Below are positions 32,479-40,330 of a stretch of 48,881 nucleotides of DNA, piece after piece. Within the stretch, counting starts at the first letter, position 1; each line of letters begins with the position of its first letter. The DNA comes from a virus. The stretch spans positions 1 through 48,881 of IMG/VR virus record IMGVR_UViG_3300028571_000040, one strand, 5' to 3'. Made by a program: the position numbers and the translations under genes. The notes below the pieces were generated by a model. It was not told where the DNA came from. It did not search any database and saw nothing but the letters and a program-made list of their open reading frames with translations.

Positions 32479-32550
32479 GAAAACCCCCTGTTATAATATT
32501 TTTTTCAATGTTAACTTTTTTTTAGTAATTAATCAAGGATGGTTTTGACT

Positions 32551-32715
32551 TTATGCGCAGCCTTGGCATTTGCACTTATGACCATCGGGCTTTTGTTTGA
32601 GTTCATAGCCGCGAATGTTAAGGGCGAATATGACATCTAGGACGGTTTGCAGGTCATGACCGGATAGGGCGGATATGGATTGTAGATCGGACGGCTTGAT
32701 ATTTTCTTTAGACAT
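32551..32715 (-). CDS. 54-residue Cys-rich protein next to the large terminase
   Basis: A short gene overlapping the terminase stop by 8 bases, with GGGAGC before its ATG. The N-terminal part is helical (DLQSISALSGHDLQTVLDVI). The C-terminus, GHKCKCQGCA, has three Cys and one His close together and could bind a metal. The coupling to terminase suggests co-expression. It matches no family I can name. Confidence 0.55.
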   Translation of the reverse strand: MSKENIKPSDLQSISALSGHDLQTVLDVIFALNIRGYELKQKPDGHKCKCQGCA

Positions 32716-34246
32716 AAAAGCTCCCTGTTTTTTTCTGTAAGTTTTCTGTTATAGCATCGCACATGGGGTCTATCTGGTCATCATGTGCGTGGGTATTGTC
32801 GGCACTGAATGCCTCGCATTCCGCGATAAAGTCACTAACGAAGTCTGCATTGCGGGGCAGATAGACATATCCGGCCTCGATATAGCTTAGGATATCCATG
32901 ACGCGGGTTAGCTTGTCGGTATTGCGCTGGATGGCTTTGATGGGGATGGATGCATCGCGCTTGATGTCCTGTATGAGGCCAGTGCCGGAAGCTTTATCTT
33001 CTATGCCAGCGATGCGCAGGCGGCCAGCGCCTTCTGATTTGATGGCCGCGTGTTTGTTCCAGAAGTCCACGAAGCGCTTTTTAAGGTCGGGCGCTTCCCA
33101 TTTACCGCGCACAAGATCGATGAGATATGCGCCGCCGTCCTCACCAAAGCCCCAGCATTCAAAAACTGAATAGTCATTACGCTCTTTTGTTTTTTGCGCC
33201 GTATCGCCGTATATGGCGCGGTGCTTCATTTTGGGCAGCAGATCATAGCGTTTAAAGTTTTCGCCCTTGATGATATTGCCGCCCATGGCCGTGGGGTTTT
33301 GCATGTATTGTGAGGCGAATACAAAGCGACTGACGCTTGCCCCGTCTTTATCGGACAATGATCCACTTTCCATCTTTAGGAGCTGATCCAGCGGCTCTTT
33401 AAACGGCCAGTAGCTGAAGCGGCCTTTATCGTCCTGATCGCTGCTATCGACCATATCGATTATATCTTGATCCAGCCCGATTGATTTTAGATAATCCATG
33501 GTGACAAGAGCCGGGATATTAAGAAACGTCCAATCGCCGTCAAGATTGCCGTCTTTAATGAATGCGGTGCAATCATCTTCTGCCAGCCGCTGCATGATAA
33601 CGATAACCGGGGTATCTGGCCGGGCTTTACGTGATTTGACGGTCGATACCAAGCGGCGATTAGCTTTTTGCTTTGCCGCCTTTTGGAATGCCTCGTCTGC
33701 CTTCAAGGGATCATCTATGATAAGAGCGCCATTGAAGCCGTCAAACATGCGCCCTGCCCGAAAGCCTGTAATCTGGCCGCCAAGTGATACCGCATAAACA
33801 CCGCCAGCCGTTTTATCATCTAGCATGACATTCCATCGCTTTTGAGCGGATGAGTCGGTCGCTATTTTAGTTGGCCATAGCTCTTGATATTCATCCATGG
33901 AAACAATATCACGCGCCTTTTTGGAATTAAGCAGTGCCAGATCGTCGGAAGCCGATATATGTAGAAACCGTGAATGAGGATTGATAGCCAGCCCACGGGC
34001 CATGAAATTGACAACGGCCAAGTCCGTCTTACCGGAGCCGGGCGAGATATTGATTAACAGGTTTTTGATTTCGCCGTCTATTATCTTTTGCAGATAACGT
34101 GATATGACAATCTGATGCCAGTTGATAATAAACTTACCGCCCTCACGAAGCTTGAAAAAATACCGCGTAAAGAATAAATGATCTTCCTCACATTTCAGCT
34201 TGATAATGGCCTTTTTTAGCGCGGCCTGATGATCCGCGTCGGACAT
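32708..34246 (-). CDS. terL: Terminase large subunit
   Basis: A 512-residue protein. The ATPase domain has Walker A NISPGSGKT (S68-T74), Walker B ALIIDD (174-179) and the coupling motif region IVIMQRLAEDD. The nuclease domain has YGDTAQ (D348) and the late acidic cluster AHDDQID. The RNase H-like fold and motif spacing match phage large terminases of the Terminase_6 / gp17 type. It packages DNA into the prohead through the portal. It follows the small subunit closely, with 3 bases between stop and start. Confidence 0.95.
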   Translation of the reverse strand: MSDADHQAALKKAIIKLKCEEDHLFFTRYFFKLREGGKFIINWHQIVISRYLQKIIDGEIKNLLINISPGSGKTDLAVVNFMARGLAINPHSRFLHISASDDLALLNSKKARDIVSMDEYQELWPTKIATDSSAQKRWNVMLDDKTAGGVYAVSLGGQITGFRAGRMFDGFNGALIIDDPLKADEAFQKAAKQKANRRLVSTVKSRKARPDTPVIVIMQRLAEDDCTAFIKDGNLDGDWTFLNIPALVTMDYLKSIGLDQDIIDMVDSSDQDDKGRFSYWPFKEPLDQLLKMESGSLSDKDGASVSRFVFASQYMQNPTAMGGNIIKGENFKRYDLLPKMKHRAIYGDTAQKTKERNDYSVFECWGFGEDGGAYLIDLVRGKWEAPDLKKRFVDFWNKHAAIKSEGAGRLRIAGIEDKASGTGLIQDIKRDASIPIKAIQRNTDKLTRVMDILSYIEAGYVYLPRNADFVSDFIAECEAFSADNTHAHDDQIDPMCDAITENLQKKTGSFYV

Positions 34247-34249
34247 TGA

Positions 34250-34687
34250 TTAAATCTCTTCCTCAATTTCGGACAGAGCTTTCTTGACGGCTGTCTGGTC
34301 GATAGTAGTTGTATGAATGCGGACGGGTTTATCATCATCGCCGCCCTCAATAACTTTCTTTTCGGAGTATCTTTTATTTTCCTTACCCATTTGCCATTTT
34401 TGAGTATCAATAATAATACGGGCGACGTGCGGATCGACTTTACCGTCTTTTGTTTCTTTTAAAAGACTATCCATTTCCTCGAATCGCATGTCGGCTCTAC
34501 TTGAACGCGCGCGCGTGTAAATTTCGTCTTTTTCTGGGTATTTATTTAAATAAGCAAAGAATCGCCTAAAGTCGTAATTAATTTTTTCACAAGCTGAAAT
34601 GACGGATGCTTTTTCAGTTGAGATTAATTCGCATACGATATTGAAGCTGATTTCATCATTCTCTGTAAAGTTTTTATATCCGGGCAT
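34250..34687 (-). CDS. terS: Terminase small subunit
   Basis: A 145-residue protein. The helical N-terminus with an HTH-like region (STEKASVISACEKINYDFRR) is followed by EIYTRARSSRADMRFEEMDS and HVARIIIDTQKWQMGKENKR, the conserved TerS block (A-R-x-x-R-A, then a D-x-x-K-W-x-x-x-K motif). The last 30 residues are a likely TerL-interacting tail. It recognises the packaging site and is the first gene of the leftward arm, 37 bases after a good promoter start region. Confidence 0.9.
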   Translation of the reverse strand: MPGYKNFTENDEISFNIVCELISTEKASVISACEKINYDFRRFFAYLNKYPEKDEIYTRARSSRADMRFEEMDSLLKETKDGKVDPHVARIIIDTQKWQMGKENKRYSEKKVIEGGDDDKPVRIHTTTIDQTAVKKALSEIEEEI

Positions 34688-34730
34688 AATTAACTTTTTC
34701 GCAAAATGAACGCATTACCATGTAACCGTG

Positions 34731-34759
34731 AGTATGATTAAAAAAGTTTTATTCGTCAA
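34731..34759 (-). promoter_or_regulatory. Leftward (late) promoter before the terminase genes
   Basis: On the minus strand TTGACG (34759-34754) and CATACT (34736-34731) have an exact 17-base spacer. Transcription would begin around 34724, about 37 bases before the small terminase start. The -35 box matches 5 of 6 consensus positions. Confidence 0.6.
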
Positions 34760-34768
34760 GAATTATTT

Positions 34769-34834
34769 TTGCCTAGGCGTTACGTTCTCAAGCAGATTTT
34801 CATAAAAAAAATTTACATCATAACCCCTAGGCAA
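34769..34834. repeat. Inverted repeat TTGCCTAGG / CCTAGGCAA
   Basis: TTGCCTAGG at 34769-34777 and its reverse complement at 34826-34834 are separated by 48 bases. CCTAGG itself is a palindrome and occurs a third time at about 35052. The sites lie just upstream of the leftward promoter and could be regulator or terminase binding sites. Confidence 0.6.
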
Positions 34835-34861
34835 GGTTGTTTATGACATTTTGTTGATGAG

Positions 34862-34886
34862 GTGTCAATAGGTGTATTTTTGACAC
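34862..34886. promoter_or_regulatory. Operator-like inverted repeat containing two outward -35 boxes
   Basis: GTGTCAA (34862-34868) and TTGACAC (34880-34886) form a perfect 7-bp dyad with an 11-base spacer. Each arm contains TTGACA on one strand, pointing outward. The right arm is the -35 box of the promoter at 34880. The left arm has a weak -10 (CATAAA) 17 bases away on the minus strand. Confidence 0.5.
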
Positions 34887-34908
34887 TGTTTTTATGACAA
34901 CCAATAAT
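34880..34908 (+). promoter_or_regulatory. Rightward promoter TTGACA-N17-AATAAT
   Basis: Perfect -35 TTGACA (34880-34885), 17-base spacer, and AATAAT (34903-34908), 5 of 6 to consensus. It points toward the rightward arm, whose first gene starts about 400 bases downstream, so a long leader or additional promoters are implied. Confidence 0.5.
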
Positions 34909-35314
34909 TAATGGATTATTTTAGGGTAGTGGTACCTATACCCATCCATACCCCAACTCTCCCCTTAAGAAGTAGTAAATAGTATAAAATGTATACATGT
35001 ATATATATATAAATAGATAAATAAAAAGATTAGAGACTATGGAAATACCTACCTAGGTTTTCTGCGGGTTTGAGGCCATTTTCAAACTTTTGTATGTAAA
35101 ATGCATTTATCGGGATTATCCGATTTATTGACCTTTTGTGAAATATTATTACAAGATTATAGCAATGCAATTAATGACCACAAAAAAAAAGTGGATAGAA
35201 CAATCCATTTAAATAGACTATTATCATAAAATAAAAATTGATTTTATGATTTTTATGTTATATAAAAAATAGTGTAAAATATAATTTAATCTAATTAACA
35301 AAGGAAAAAATAAA

Positions 35315-35743
35315 ATGACCATTGAAATTACTTATAAAAATCCAATTGATGTATTAAAAAATAAAGATTACAAAAATATGAAAATAGATGAGCAATTTGT
35401 TTTGCACATTTCGGATATGAATGGAAATATCGTGGAAACTATTTTACAAAACGCAAAAAATAGCGGTGTTTTTCTGGTCTATAAATATGTGGATAACTCT
35501 ATTTTCTTTTATTGTTATGACCGTCAAAATAAAGTTTTGCGGGATGGATTAGATGAAAAGATATTAAATCACATAGCAACAAAGGACGGTATGAGCGTAA
35601 AAGATATCGCCTTGGGATTAAATATCCCGGCTGGTACGGTGGAAAATGCGCTTCAATATTTAAAAGAAAATGACCGCGTGATAGAGCATCCGGTTTTTAA
35701 TGGCCGTAAGGGCAGGCCCAAAAAAATGTATTTCGTTAAATAA
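35315..35743 (+). CDS. Winged-helix DNA-binding protein, first gene of the rightward arm
   Basis: A 142-residue protein with AAAGGA before the ATG. The C-terminal half (DEKILNHIATKDGMSVKDIA, GLNIPAGTVENALQYLKEND, then GRKGRPKKMYFVK) reads as a helix-turn-helix with a recognition helix at PAGTVENALQYL and a basic wing. The N-terminal half is beta-rich without a recognised fold. As first gene after the control region, it could be the regulator acting on the inverted repeats there, but this is inference. The wing ending in G-R-P-K-K-x-Y is similar to the end of the primase-helicase at 36818-39064. Confidence 0.72.
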   Translation: MTIEITYKNPIDVLKNKDYKNMKIDEQFVLHISDMNGNIVETILQNAKNSGVFLVYKYVDNSIFFYCYDRQNKVLRDGLDEKILNHIATKDGMSVKDIALGLNIPAGTVENALQYLKENDRVIEHPVFNGRKGRPKKMYFVK

Positions 35744-35825
35744 AAAAGCAATAATATTGCGCGTTTTCAGTTTGTAAAAAATAATAAAAATTTGTAATGT
35801 GTTTGTAACGAGAAGGGGAACACCA

Positions 35826-36062
35826 ATGACTGACCTTATATATATTAAAGACAAAATGTTTACCAAGTTTATAGCTAATACGGCGGAAGGTGAATATGTC
35901 TGGCGCGAGATAGCCGCCCAGATGTGCAGTGACGTTGCGGCGGTCCTGAATGTGGATGCCAAGCGCGTTATCGCCCAGATCCGGGCGGCGGGCTATACGG
36001 TCCGTAAGGCCCCTAAGTGTGATATGAGCATTGATGAAATTTATAATGAGTTAAATAATTAA
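35826..36062 (+). CDS. Hypothetical 78-residue protein, HTH-like
   Basis: The start was set at ATG 35826, behind AAGGGG. The product contains GEYVWREIAAQMCSDVAAVL followed by VDAKRVIAQIRAAGYTVRKA; the helix-turn-helix spacing and a basic second helix suggest a DNA-binding role. The preceding 80 bases are non-coding with a short GCAATA dyad. No family is recognised. Confidence 0.62.
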   Translation: MTDLIYIKDKMFTKFIANTAEGEYVWREIAAQMCSDVAAVLNVDAKRVIAQIRAAGYTVRKAPKCDMSIDEIYNELNN

Positions 36063-36079
36063 AGAAAAGGAAAATTAAA

Positions 36080-36241
36080 ATGAAAGAAGCGTTGGTTATT
36101 TTAAATACTAAAAACGGATATATATGTTCATCATTTGATCATCGATACAAAATCACAGATAGTAATAAAATTATGTGTTTTGAAAGTATTGATAGTTTAA
36201 AACAATATATAGAAAACTATTTTAAAAACGAGAAGGAATAA
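36080..36241 (+). CDS. 53-residue hypothetical protein
   Basis: It has AAAAGGAAAA upstream of the ATG, and a 17-base gap from the previous stop. The product starts MKEALVILNTKNGYICSSFD and ends with a helix (SLKQYIENYFKNEKE). It is alpha/beta, AT-rich and soluble. Its last codons carry the AAGGA site of the next small gene. No function is recognised. Confidence 0.55.
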   Translation: MKEALVILNTKNGYICSSFDHRYKITDSNKIMCFESIDSLKQYIENYFKNEKE

Positions 36242-36243
36242 AG

Positions 36244-36390
36244 ATGTCTAAAATTAAAAAATTAACAAAAAAATTCATGAAAACTTTTGCTAATGCAGAA
36301 ACCGGCGAACAGCTACGGGGCCAGCTAGAGGGGTGCAGCAAGTCAGATAAATATTTAAAGCCAGAAGACAGATCATATACAAAATGTTAG
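36244..36390 (+). CDS. 48-residue hypothetical protein, possibly the front of a broken gene
   Basis: AAGGA lies 8 bases before the ATG. It begins MSKIKKLTKKFMKTFANAET, then GEQLRGQLEGCSKS, and stops at 36390. From about 36347 another frame is open: it reads ARRQIIYKMLENAGPMTVDQ, then LQPLVPKL, to a TAG at 36463. That sequence looks like the start of a winged-helix domain (a helix, then P-M-T-V-D-Q-L). The whole stretch 36244-36463 may therefore be a frameshifted remnant of a longer regulator; this is inference. Confidence 0.4.
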   Translation: MSKIKKLTKKFMKTFANAETGEQLRGQLEGCSKSDKYLKPEDRSYTKC

Positions 36391-36489
36391 AAAATGCAGG
36401 ACCGATGACCGTTGATCAACTTCAGCCGTTGGTGCCAAAATTAACTCCTTTTGTGTTAGCGTAGGTTTAACTTTTTTCTTAGGTTTCTT

Positions 36490-36684
36490 TTGGAACGATC
36501 GGCGCAGCTTTTAATTGATAAAACGAATGAGTTTATTGCTTATCTGTCTGTTAAAGAACCATGCGAGATTGAGCATTTACGTTCTTTTGATACGCATGAG
36601 GCGATTGCTTTGGAGCCGGGTAACTATGAAATACGCAGGCAGCGTGACTATATGCCGCAGGGTTTTCGTCGGGCGGCTGATTGA
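36490..36684 (+). CDS. Small conserved-type phage protein, TTG start
   Basis: A 64-residue product from TTG 36490 with AGG 6 bases upstream. The ending THEAIALEPGNYEIRRQRDY followed by MPQGFRRAAD closely follows a C-terminal motif I know from phage proteins of unknown function: an H-x-x-I-x-L-x-P-G-x-Y-x-V-x-R-Q-R-E-Y pattern, ending R-x-V/A-A-D. The N-terminal helix (LLIDKTNEFIAYLSVKEP) is shorter than in those. It may be a truncated member. Confidence 0.58.
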   Translation: MERSAQLLIDKTNEFIAYLSVKEPCEIEHLRSFDTHEAIALEPGNYEIRRQRDYMPQGFRRAAD

Positions 36685-36753
36685 TTAATTTAACGATATC
36701 GCAAATAAAAATAGCCTATTTACAATCATAAAAAAATAAGCAACACTTTTAAT

Positions 36754-36785
36754 GCCGCCTCGATTGTCCCCATGATCGGGGCGGC
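36754..36785 (+). promoter_or_regulatory. Hairpin in the leader of the primase-helicase gene
   Basis: GCCGCCTCGAT (36754-36764) pairs with ATCGGGGCGGC (36775-36785), 11 bp with one G-U, around a 10-base loop. It is GC-rich in an AT-rich gap of 133 bases. No T-run follows, so it is not a standard terminator. It ends 32 bases before the TTG start and could control translation. Confidence 0.5.
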
Positions 36786-36817
36786 TCTTAAAAAATGGGG
36801 AAACGTGGGGAATAATA

Positions 36818-39064
36818 TTGTCTGTTGATTTGACTCCTTTTAAAGCTAAAATTGAGGCCGCTATGCAATATAGCGGTTCCATATGCGCCGATCCACGCAG
36901 CGAGTTCATGGACGCGCTACGCAAGGCCGGATTTAAGCCAGATCGCGAAATCATCCTTGGGCGTATTATCCGTATAGACGGGCAAGAAGATAAGCGCGGC
37001 CAGAAATCCGGATGGTATGTTTATTATGAATTTCCAGATTCTTATGGCGAGGGATACGCGATCGGCGTGGCATCTTTCGGTGACTGGAAGACTGGATTTG
37101 AATGCTTAGATTGGTGCAGCAAAAACAGCAAATATGTAACACCAGAAGATAGAGCCTATATTAATAATAGCAGATCCATTATCAAAAAGAATTATGATGA
37201 AGAAACTGATAGACTAAATAAAGAACGAGCTATTCATGCATTTGATAAATGGAATAAATCTTCTGCCCTTTCGAATCATCCATATTTGACAAGGAAGAAA
37301 ATAGTACCGGCACCGGGAATGAGAATTGACAAAGACGGCAGCATTATCGTGCCAATGATTGATGCATCAAAGTCTATTTCATGTCTTCAGAACATATGGG
37401 ACAATGGAAAAAAGAAATTTATGTACGGATGCAAGGCGAAAGGATCATATTTCTTTATCGATGGCGAAACGGATATCGTTTATATCGCGGAAGGTGCGGC
37501 AACATCTATTAGCGTATGGATGGCGACTGGCAAAAAGACTTATGCGGCGCTATCATCGAGCAACATATATGAAACGGCCAGCATCGCCAAGGGACATCAT
37601 CCTGATAGCCGCCTGATTATTGCTGGCGATGACGATATCAACACCACGGGCAATCCGGGGCGCACGAAAACGGAGCAGGCGGCCAGCGGACTTGGCATCG
37701 AATGCGTGTTTCCTGACGGCGGCGTAAAAGACTTTAACGATATGCATGTAGCTAGCGGACTTGATAGCGTTCGTATGCTTTTAAACATGGAAAACAGGCC
37801 ATATAAAGCTAAAAAGAAATCATCTATAAGTTTTGGCCGCCCGGCGGGCGTATTAGGTGAGATCATAGATTATTACAATGCGACAAGCGGAAATGACCAG
37901 CCGGGCTTTGCCGCTCAGTCTGCTTTATGCGTTTGCGCGGCTGTTTGCAGTCGTAATTATAAAACACAATTTGAAAGCCGGTCTAATATGTTTTTTATAA
38001 ATATCGGCTTGTCTGGTACTGGTAAAGAACATGCGAAAACCGTTGTCGAAAAGATACTTGATGCATCTGGCCTTGATAAATTGATCGTTGGTGAAGGTTA
38101 TACGTCGTCCACGGCTGTTATTAGTGCGCTGGAACAATCGCCGCGCCATGTATGTATCATTGATGAGTTTGGCAAGTATTTGAAAGCCGCTAGATCGAAT
38201 AGCAATGGTATGATGGCGGCGGCCAATGCGACATTGACAAAGGCATGGGGATCAGCAGGCGGTAAGCTGCGTCATATGAATTACGCCAATATAGACAAAA
38301 AGAAAAACACATTCGCCCCGGTTGTTAATCCTGCTGTTACACTTATGGCCATGACTACGCCGGATGATTTTTTTGAAAATATCGGGATAGCCGAGATTAA
38401 AGATGGTTATCTTAACCGTTTCTTAATTCATATATCCGATGCTACCCGCGATGTTTACAAATATAAAGAAGCCATGCCTGTTCCTGAAAGTATTATTTCA
38501 TGGGTAAAATGCATAGAAGCGCGTCATGGCAACAAATCGGATGACCCCACGCAAGAGCCTAAAATGCAGGTTATAGGTTACACGGCACAGGCGATGGAAA
38601 TACAGAAGGCATTCGATCAAGAGCGCGTTAGTTTAGCCAATAGCCTTGATACGTACCGCATATCAGATCTTGTCATGCGTATGAATGAGATATCCGGGCG
38701 CGTGGCTTTGATACATGCGTTATCTCGTGACCCTATGACCAATGAGATAACAGAACAAGACGTTTCATGGGCTGTTTCTTATGTCCGTCAATGCTTTGAT
38801 TTACTGGTAAGCCGTAGCAAAAAACATATGTCGGCAAGTGAATTTGAAAGCGATAAACTTAAATGTCTGGATGAGCTGCGTCGAATTGGTGAGCATGGAA
38901 TAAGTGAAAGCGAGATGCAGAAACGCAAGCCATTTTCACAATATAAAAACAAGGACCTTAAAGAGATCATGGAATCTCTTGTCAAAGGTGAATTGGCGTT
39001 TACGGGTGTACGTAAAACGGGCGGCAAGGGGCGGCCTGTCAATGTTTATATAGCAAAGGAGTGA
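36818..39064 (+). CDS. Toprim primase-helicase fusion
   Basis: A 748-residue protein beginning at TTG 36818, with GTGGGG 7 bases before. Residues about 215-330 are a Toprim domain: VYIAEGAATSISVWMATG (E225), AGDDD (271-273) and KDFNDMH. Residues about 390-600 are a P-loop ATPase: NIGLSGTGKEH (397-404, with E in place of the usual T/S after Lys) and CIIDEFGKYL as Walker B. The C-terminus is a winged helix (ISESEMQKRKPFSQYKNKDL) ending KGRPVNVYIAKE. It is probably the replicative primase/helicase of the phage. No N-terminal zinc finger is seen. Confidence 0.85.
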   Translation: MSVDLTPFKAKIEAAMQYSGSICADPRSEFMDALRKAGFKPDREIILGRIIRIDGQEDKRGQKSGWYVYYEFPDSYGEGYAIGVASFGDWKTGFECLDWCSKNSKYVTPEDRAYINNSRSIIKKNYDEETDRLNKERAIHAFDKWNKSSALSNHPYLTRKKIVPAPGMRIDKDGSIIVPMIDASKSISCLQNIWDNGKKKFMYGCKAKGSYFFIDGETDIVYIAEGAATSISVWMATGKKTYAALSSSNIYETASIAKGHHPDSRLIIAGDDDINTTGNPGRTKTEQAASGLGIECVFPDGGVKDFNDMHVASGLDSVRMLLNMENRPYKAKKKSSISFGRPAGVLGEIIDYYNATSGNDQPGFAAQSALCVCAAVCSRNYKTQFESRSNMFFINIGLSGTGKEHAKTVVEKILDASGLDKLIVGEGYTSSTAVISALEQSPRHVCIIDEFGKYLKAARSNSNGMMAAANATLTKAWGSAGGKLRHMNYANIDKKKNTFAPVVNPAVTLMAMTTPDDFFENIGIAEIKDGYLNRFLIHISDATRDVYKYKEAMPVPESIISWVKCIEARHGNKSDDPTQEPKMQVIGYTAQAMEIQKAFDQERVSLANSLDTYRISDLVMRMNEISGRVALIHALSRDPMTNEITEQDVSWAVSYVRQCFDLLVSRSKKHMSASEFESDKLKCLDELRRIGEHGISESEMQKRKPFSQYKNKDLKEIMESLVKGELAFTGVRKTGGKGRPVNVYIAKE

Positions 39065-39067
39065 TGA

Positions 39068-39445
39068 ATGGAATGGATTGAACACGATGGTAAAAACGCT
39101 ATTTGCCCTGTTGATAATGAAACAGATATTCGCGTTCGTTATCGTTTTGGACGTGAAAGAGACGAAGGTTTTCCTGAATTTTTAAGATGGAAACATGATG
39201 GTACTGAAAGTGATATTATTGCTTATCATGTATATAAAAAAGACGAAGTTAATAGTCCTAATCATTATACAAAAGGCGAAGTTGAATGTATTGAAGCTAT
39301 TCGGGCCGCATTAACGCCAGAAGAGTTTGAAGGATATTTAAAAGGAAATGTTTTTAAATATATTTGGCGCGAAAAATACAAAGGCGGCAAACAGTCACTT
39401 GAAAAAGCGCAATGGTATTTAAATAAATTGGTAGAGGTTTGGTAA
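39068..39445 (+). CDS. DUF3310-domain protein
   Basis: A 125-residue protein. The C-terminal half fits DUF3310: VNSPNHYTKGEVECIEAIRA, then GYLKGNVFKYIWREKYKGGK and LEKAQWYLNKLVE, i.e. the P-x-H-Y, E-x-I-x-x-I, G-N-x-x-K-Y-x-x-R and K-A-x-W-Y-L blocks. This family occurs near replication genes in many phages and is thought to relate to nucleotide or nucleic acid metabolism, but is not well characterised. The N-terminal 70 residues are extra and without a match. The gene follows the primase gene by 3 bases. Confidence 0.85.
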   Translation: MEWIEHDGKNAICPVDNETDIRVRYRFGRERDEGFPEFLRWKHDGTESDIIAYHVYKKDEVNSPNHYTKGEVECIEAIRAALTPEEFEGYLKGNVFKYIWREKYKGGKQSLEKAQWYLNKLVEVW

Positions 39446-39446
39446 C

Positions 39447-39662
39447 ATGAGTAATTTCAAAATAAAGGCAAAGCATAAAAACTCAGGTGCTATTCATGAT
39501 ATATGGGTCATTGATAATTATTTTAGGGGCAGTGAATATGGTTACGTTCCTAATGTAAAAGGCCATGTGGCCATGACGGAAAAACAGTTTTACAATAAAT
39601 ACGAAGTGGAGGATAAAAATGATAAAAATAATTTTACTGACAATCTTTGGTTCGGCAATTAA
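39447..39662 (+). CDS. Hypothetical 71-residue protein
   Basis: It starts one base after the DUF3310 gene, behind a weak site (TAGAGG at 39432). The sequence MSNFKIKAKHKNSGAIHDIW, then VIDNYFRGSEYGYVP, looks like a small beta-barrel; K-A-x-x-K-x-S-G-x-x-x-x-I is a common pattern in small phage proteins. It overlaps the following membrane protein by 44 bases. No function is assigned. Confidence 0.6.
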   Translation: MSNFKIKAKHKNSGAIHDIWVIDNYFRGSEYGYVPNVKGHVAMTEKQFYNKYEVEDKNDKNNFTDNLWFGN

Positions 39663-40230
39663 TAGATGGCGGGGCAGTGATGATAAATCACGTAAATATG
39701 CGCCTCATCCTATCCCGCAAATATTGCTATCATTTCCGTTTGCATATGCATCTTATGCCGTATCATGGCAGGCGGCGGCTATTGTTCTGGTATTGACAGT
39801 CATTGCTTTTGTTTTAGGTCATGGTCAATATTTCCCGCAAATGATGGCTAAAAAAATAAAGCCGGAAAGAATTGATTTTCTGGTTAAGCTATTTTTTAGC
39901 GACGATCCTAGAACAAAGGATTTCCCGATGAATTTGCAAAAAACAAAGCAGAATGAAAGAGCTTATTATGATCGGCTTATAAATGATTATGGACGTGATA
40001 AACTTTCATGGCGTTGCTTTACAGGCATGGCATTGACAGGGCTTGCGGTCACATTGCCAGCAGGCGTAGTAACATTTAATCCTTTATTGGCAATATCCGG
40101 TATACTAAAAGCGCCAAGCTATGTCATTGCCATGAAAATAAAGCCGGATGACGGTGATAAGGCTATTGAATATGCTGAATATATAACAGGCGCTATTTTA
40201 TATTTCATTCTTGCCTTGTATATATTTTAA
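39619..40230 (+). CDS. Multi-span membrane protein
   Basis: A 203-residue protein with GGAGG 11 bases before the ATG, inside the previous gene. Hydrophobic segments are visible at about residues 1-12, 34-67 (ILLSFPFAYASYAVSWQAAA, then VLVLTVIAFVLG), 130-160 (GMALTGLAVTLPAGVVTF) and 186-203 (ITGAILYFILALYIF). Between them lies a soluble loop with KTKQNERAYYDRLINDYGRD. Such integral membrane proteins occur in phage early arms, but no family is recognised. A bidirectional terminator follows. Confidence 0.65.
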   Translation: MIKIILLTIFGSAINRWRGSDDKSRKYAPHPIPQILLSFPFAYASYAVSWQAAAIVLVLTVIAFVLGHGQYFPQMMAKKIKPERIDFLVKLFFSDDPRTKDFPMNLQKTKQNERAYYDRLINDYGRDKLSWRCFTGMALTGLAVTLPAGVVTFNPLLAISGILKAPSYVIAMKIKPDDGDKAIEYAEYITGAILYFILALYIF

Positions 40231-40235
40231 ATAAG

Positions 40236-40270
40236 AAAAAGCCGCCAATGAATAACAAAGGCGGTTTTTT
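40236..40270. terminator. Bidirectional intrinsic terminator
   Basis: AAAAAGCCGCC (40236-40246) pairs with GGCGGTTTTTT (40260-40270) around a 13-base loop. It has a T-run on both strands and lies between the rightward membrane-protein gene and the two facing leftward genes. Confidence 0.85.
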
Positions 40271-40330
40271 CAGTTGAAGTGTCCAAAAATCAACAATGAC
40301 TTATATATATCATACCATCATAAAGTCAAT

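Larger units (their letters stand above)
34688..35314. other. Gene-free divergent control region
   Basis: This stretch of 627 bases between the leftward small terminase and the rightward winged-helix gene contains no supported gene. It holds the promoters at 34731 and 34880, the inverted repeats at 34769-34834 and 34862-34886, a third CCTAGG at 35052, a smaller dyad ATCGG/CCGAT near 35109-35124, and a very AT-rich run at 34975-35035 with alternating TATA. Some of it could be a replication origin, but I see no iteron set that proves this. Confidence 0.7.

Noticed and set aside
32898-33797. Plus-strand open frames opposite the large terminase
   Set aside because: They are antisense to a gene with complete Walker and nuclease motifs, and have no motif or ribosome binding site of their own.
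34975-35035. AT-rich alternating TATA stretch as replication origin
   Set aside because: AT-richness alone is not enough; no initiator boxes or iterons are visible next to it. Only mentioned as a possibility.
34688-35314. tRNA or small RNA gene in the control region
   Set aside because: I could not find a cloverleaf or a hairpin with T-run that defines one.
35744-35780. GCAATAATATTGC dyad as terminator after the winged-helix gene
   Set aside because: A short AT-rich palindrome without proper loop and with a weak T-run; not convincing.
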